From Treponema sp. (GTDB lineage Bacteria; Spirochaetota; Spirochaetia; Treponematales; Breznakiellaceae), in the NCBI GenBank assembly GCA_031254385.1, contig JAIRUO010000139.1, positions 1 to 8,637 of the forward strand: a DNA stretch of 8,637 nt, read 5' to 3'. The position numbers and the translations under genes are program-made. Shown in pieces: positions 7,601 through 8,637 of this stretch. Position 1 is the first letter of the stretch. Each line of letters opens with the position of its first letter. The notes under the pieces are model-generated. The model was not told where the DNA came from and made no database searches. It saw only the letters and a list, made by a program, of their open reading frames with translations.

Positions 7601-7816
7601 GCCCAGCATAAGGCGTAGCTCCTTTGACCAGGTAAACTTATTATTTGGGTTGCCGGGGTCTCCGCTTACAATCTCCATATCCCACAGCGCGATACCAAGA
7701 GCATCGTTTATAAGTTTATGCTTCATCAAAGTATATTCAGTTGCCGCTTCACCCATCAGTCCATTTTCATTTTTGTTTGCCGTTTTTATTTCTGTATTGA
7801 TACCATGCTCTGACAT
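4664..7816 (-). CDS. Cytoplasmic hybrid histidine kinase: PAS-GAF-GAF-HisKA-HATPase-REC-REC
   Basis: 1050 residues with no membrane segment or signal peptide. A PAS domain with PAC tail (about 35-158) is followed by two similar GAF domains (about 175-335 and 357-515). A short helical linker leads to HisKA with phospho-acceptor His551 in SHEIRTPLN. The HATPase has its N-box around Asn664-Asn668, DSGIGI (701-706) and GGTGLGL (730-736). Receiver 1 (about 788-908) has DDD at 794-796, phospho-acceptor Asp839 and Lys892. Receiver 2 (about 929-1050) has Glu934/Asp935, Asp980, Thr1012 and Lys1034. All catalytic residues are intact, so it should sense a soluble cue and run a phosphorelay. No HPt domain or DNA-binding output is present, so partners are elsewhere. 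The ATG at 7816 has AAGGAG 7 bases upstream and is preferred over an in-frame TTG at 7849. The signal is unknown. Confidence 0.93.
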   Translation of the reverse strand: MSEHGINTEIKTANKNENGLMGEAATEYTLMKHKLINDALGIALWDMEIVSGDPGNPNNKFTWSKELRLMLGFSDEYDFPNTLSSWSDRLHPNDKEMALNAFMAHLNDYSGKTPYNVEYRLMLKNGDYHYFHAFGTSLRDSVGVPLRVAGALRDITHRMEALMALQHSKKMTDTLNKTAIMFLAQHEESFEDMMTAGLKLIADVLDLDRILVWRNYRGPDCLRVSLIYKWDRKLGGTTMPCTGFDDLSYTRLAPRWEGILSSGQTINSPVSLLPEAAILKSLGNMSLFVAPVFIDNAFWGAVFFEDCRNERYFDEAAADIMRSTAFLCANTVIMHEKTLSVSNAAEKLKNREKMLSALNRMANILLSHENEAFEDMMSRGLKPISDAAGIDRITVNRILDGKTQLGQVYLWHGKIIDTDEELRVLPQNAAMTNWLNILMKGECINADVSGMERDEAAILSKFGVKGIFFVPIFVHGEFWGAITMEDHTNYRYFDEDYLDLLRSAAHLCASAVLRTEMELEIAAAQIKLQSALEQATSASKAKSEFLANMSHEIRTPLNAITGMTNIGKFAADMKQMAYCYSRIEEASDHLLGIINDILDMSKIESGKFELSPLEFNFERMLQRAINVFHLRLEEKRQKLKVDIDRNIPEVLVGDEQRLAQVMTNLLGNAVKFTPEDGLIQISTHLLREEHGVCTIQMTVADSGIGISPKQQAILFQHFQQAESSTTRKFGGTGLGLVITKSIVEMMGGKIWIESELGEGAAFIFTVQIKRGGGKNHSLLERGVNWNNARILVVDDDADTLAFIKKITMEFGAVCDTASSGEEALEIVEQGRTYDIYLLDWKLPGIDGIELARILKGIQADPDDITTVIFSAAVWSMAEGDAGGEYIDKFLSKPLFPFTIVDTINDCLGLKDKHEEEVKKEPLPQSAGRHLLLAEDIEINREIVLALLEPTLLEIDCAKNGKEAVALFREAPEKYDMIFMDLQMPEMDGYEATQIIRRLDVPNAKTVPIVAMTANIFKDDIERCLRVGMNGHIGKPLDFDEVLRQVSIFLS

Positions 7817-7829
7817 GATAAAGCTCCTT
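7817..7829 (-). promoter_or_regulatory. Shine-Dalgarno site of the hybrid kinase
   Basis: The minus strand has AAGGAG at 7829-7824, 7 bases before the ATG at 7816. This strong site decides the start in favour of 7816 over the TTG 33 bases upstream. Confidence 0.75.
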
Positions 7830-8052
7830 AACCTACTGTAATGTGGCAAGCAACTATCCTATTTTACCCCACAATGAATTTAGCATTTTACCAAAAAAGA
7901 ATTTTATGTTTTAGCCTTATATGTTTATTTTTTATTTTTATAAAACGATTTTCCTTATTTTCTTCTTATAAAATGCTTTAGAAGGCAGATTCTTAATGGC
8001 AATGAAAAGAAAGGTTGATTGTCATTTGTTACATTTAATATAAAACAATGAA
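7830..8052. other. AT-rich non-coding gap between hybrid kinase and restriction-type gene
   Basis: About 23% GC by hand count over 7861-8040. No credible reading frame, RNA gene or strong terminator hairpin is visible. It should hold the promoter of the kinase gene and the 3' end of the upstream transcript, but no -35/-10 pair stands out. Small repeats are present: ATTTTACC twice, 24 bp apart (7861-7868 and 7885-7892); ACAATGAATT at 7871-7880 and 8045-8054; and AGCATTTTA (7882-7890) inverted as TAAAATGCT (7969-7977). In sequence this AT-rich, such repeats can be chance. Confidence 0.6.
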
Positions 8053-8637
8053 TTAACAGTATTTTGATATGATTCCGTCAACATCGGCGATATTGAAGGA
8101 AATATCACTGTACCATTCGCCGTATTCTTTAAGAGAATTGACGGTCAGTATCCATTTTTCCAATGAACGGCGTTTTTCCTTTACTTCCTCGCTGTTTTGC
8201 CCTTTTGTTTCCAGTACAAGGGTTTTTCCATTGTTTAGTTTTATCAGGTAGTCAGGATAATAAGAATGGGAAATACCATTAAAGATATATTGAACTGCAA
8301 AGCCTAAATGGTCGTTTTTGGCAAAGGCGTACACATTAGGATTTTTATTTATTTTATTGGCTTCTGTTGCTTCCATTGCGCTGTCATAAACGCATAGGTT
8401 GATATGGGATTTATTAAACGGTTCACAGTGTTTGGTTGTAAACCACATTGGCATATCGCCTGTGGAGCGTGTCTTGCTGTTGGGGTTAAAAAATGGTACT
8501 AGGCTGGTGGTCATTTGAAATTCAAGAAAGTTACATAAATGCTCAACTATTGTGTTCATGTTGAGCATATACATTATTCTTCTTCTTAATGGGTCGGTAT
8601 TGAATAAGGGGAGTTCAAATTCTATCCTGCCGGAAGA
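8053..8637 (-). CDS. C-terminal part of a large restriction-type helicase-nuclease (PD-(D/E)XK end), 5' part outside window
   Basis: The frame is open from the right edge to the TAA at 8055-8053, giving 194 residues of C-terminus. An ATG at 8574 is not the start: 21 in-frame codons upstream of it are open and continue the homology (GRIEFELPLF, then LNMNTIVEHL). Residues 128-145 form a PD-x13-E-x-K motif (Pro128, Asp129, Glu143, Lys145) with VLETKGQ, a PD-(D/E)XK nuclease signature. Stretches such as RSTGDM, SHINLCVYDS, EATEA and KNDHLGF match, from memory, the tail of DEAD/DEAH-helicase restriction enzymes of the BPTD_3080 / type III Res-like group. The likely role is cleavage of foreign DNA, coupled to a helicase region upstream of the window and probably to a methyltransferase. 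GC is about 37% in 8161-8400, below the other genes, which hints at horizontal transfer. Family assignment is from remembered similarity; the nuclease motif is directly visible. Confidence 0.75.
   Translation of the reverse strand, partial: SSGRIEFELPLFNTDPLRRRIMYMLNMNTIVEHLCNFLEFQMTTSLVPFFNPNSKTRSTGDMPMWFTTKHCEPFNKSHINLCVYDSAMEATEANKINKNPNVYAFAKNDHLGFAVQYIFNGISHSYYPDYLIKLNNGKTLVLETKGQNSEEVKEKRRSLEKWILTVNSLKEYGEWYSDISFNIADVDGIISKYC

Noticed and set aside
7817..7849. Upstream TTG start (7849) for the hybrid kinase
   Set aside because: It has no visible ribosome site, while the ATG at 7816 has AAGGAG at ideal spacing; the 11 extra residues carry no domain.
7882..7977. Inverted repeat AGCATTTTA / TAAAATGCT as terminal repeats of a small mobile element
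   Set aside because: The arms are only 9 bp of AT-rich sequence with no flanking target duplication, so chance is the simpler explanation.
8015..8052. Terminator after the restriction-type gene
   Set aside because: A stem CATTGTT/AACAAATG can be drawn, but it has a bulge, a 13-base loop and only an interrupted T-run.
8053..8574. A 173-residue gene starting at the ATG at 8574
   Set aside because: The frame is open upstream to the window edge and the upstream residues continue the family similarity, so this ATG is internal to a longer gene.

Overview
The window reads as a bacterial chromosomal segment in three blocks. Coding density is high on the left, and one AT-rich gap lies near the right edge. 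No rRNA, tRNA, CRISPR array or transposase is visible. The soluble PAS-GAF-GAF hybrid kinase, the long clostridial/spirochaete-style galactokinase and the roughly 50% GC of the central genes would suit a host-associated anaerobe such as a Treponema-like spirochaete. That assignment is an inference with low confidence.

Block 1 (1-4659) looks like carbohydrate metabolism. Three oxidoreductase genes of different classes run leftward as a tight operon. They are a Gfo/Idh/MocA-family dehydrogenase, an Old Yellow Enzyme-type flavin oxidoreductase with a C-terminal cysteine cluster, and an SDR-family reductase cut by the left edge. The first two genes are 19 bp apart, and the last two overlap by the 4 bases ATGA. 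A galactokinase-family gene diverges from this operon. The 111-bp gap between them carries back-to-back promoter candidates that share one palindromic -10 element. A plausible picture is a module that oxidises or reduces a sugar or sugar-like compound and feeds it into galactose-type phosphorylation. No transporter, glycosidase or regulator gene lies inside the window to name the substrate.

Block 2 (4664-7816) is one large leftward gene for a cytoplasmic hybrid histidine kinase: PAS, two tandem GAF domains, HisKA, HATPase and two receiver domains. It converges on the galactokinase gene with only 4 bp between the stop codons. No dedicated response regulator or HPt protein is nearby.

Block 3 (7817-8637) starts with a 236-bp gap of about 23% GC (hand count of 7861-8040). 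It is followed by the C-terminal 194 codons of a leftward gene whose 5' part is outside the window. This end carries a PD-(D/E)XK nuclease motif and resembles the tail of large DEAD/DEAH helicase-type restriction enzymes. Its GC (about 37% by hand count of 8161-8400) is well below that of the galactokinase gene (about 50% in 3481-3720), which suggests the edge of an accessory or defence region.
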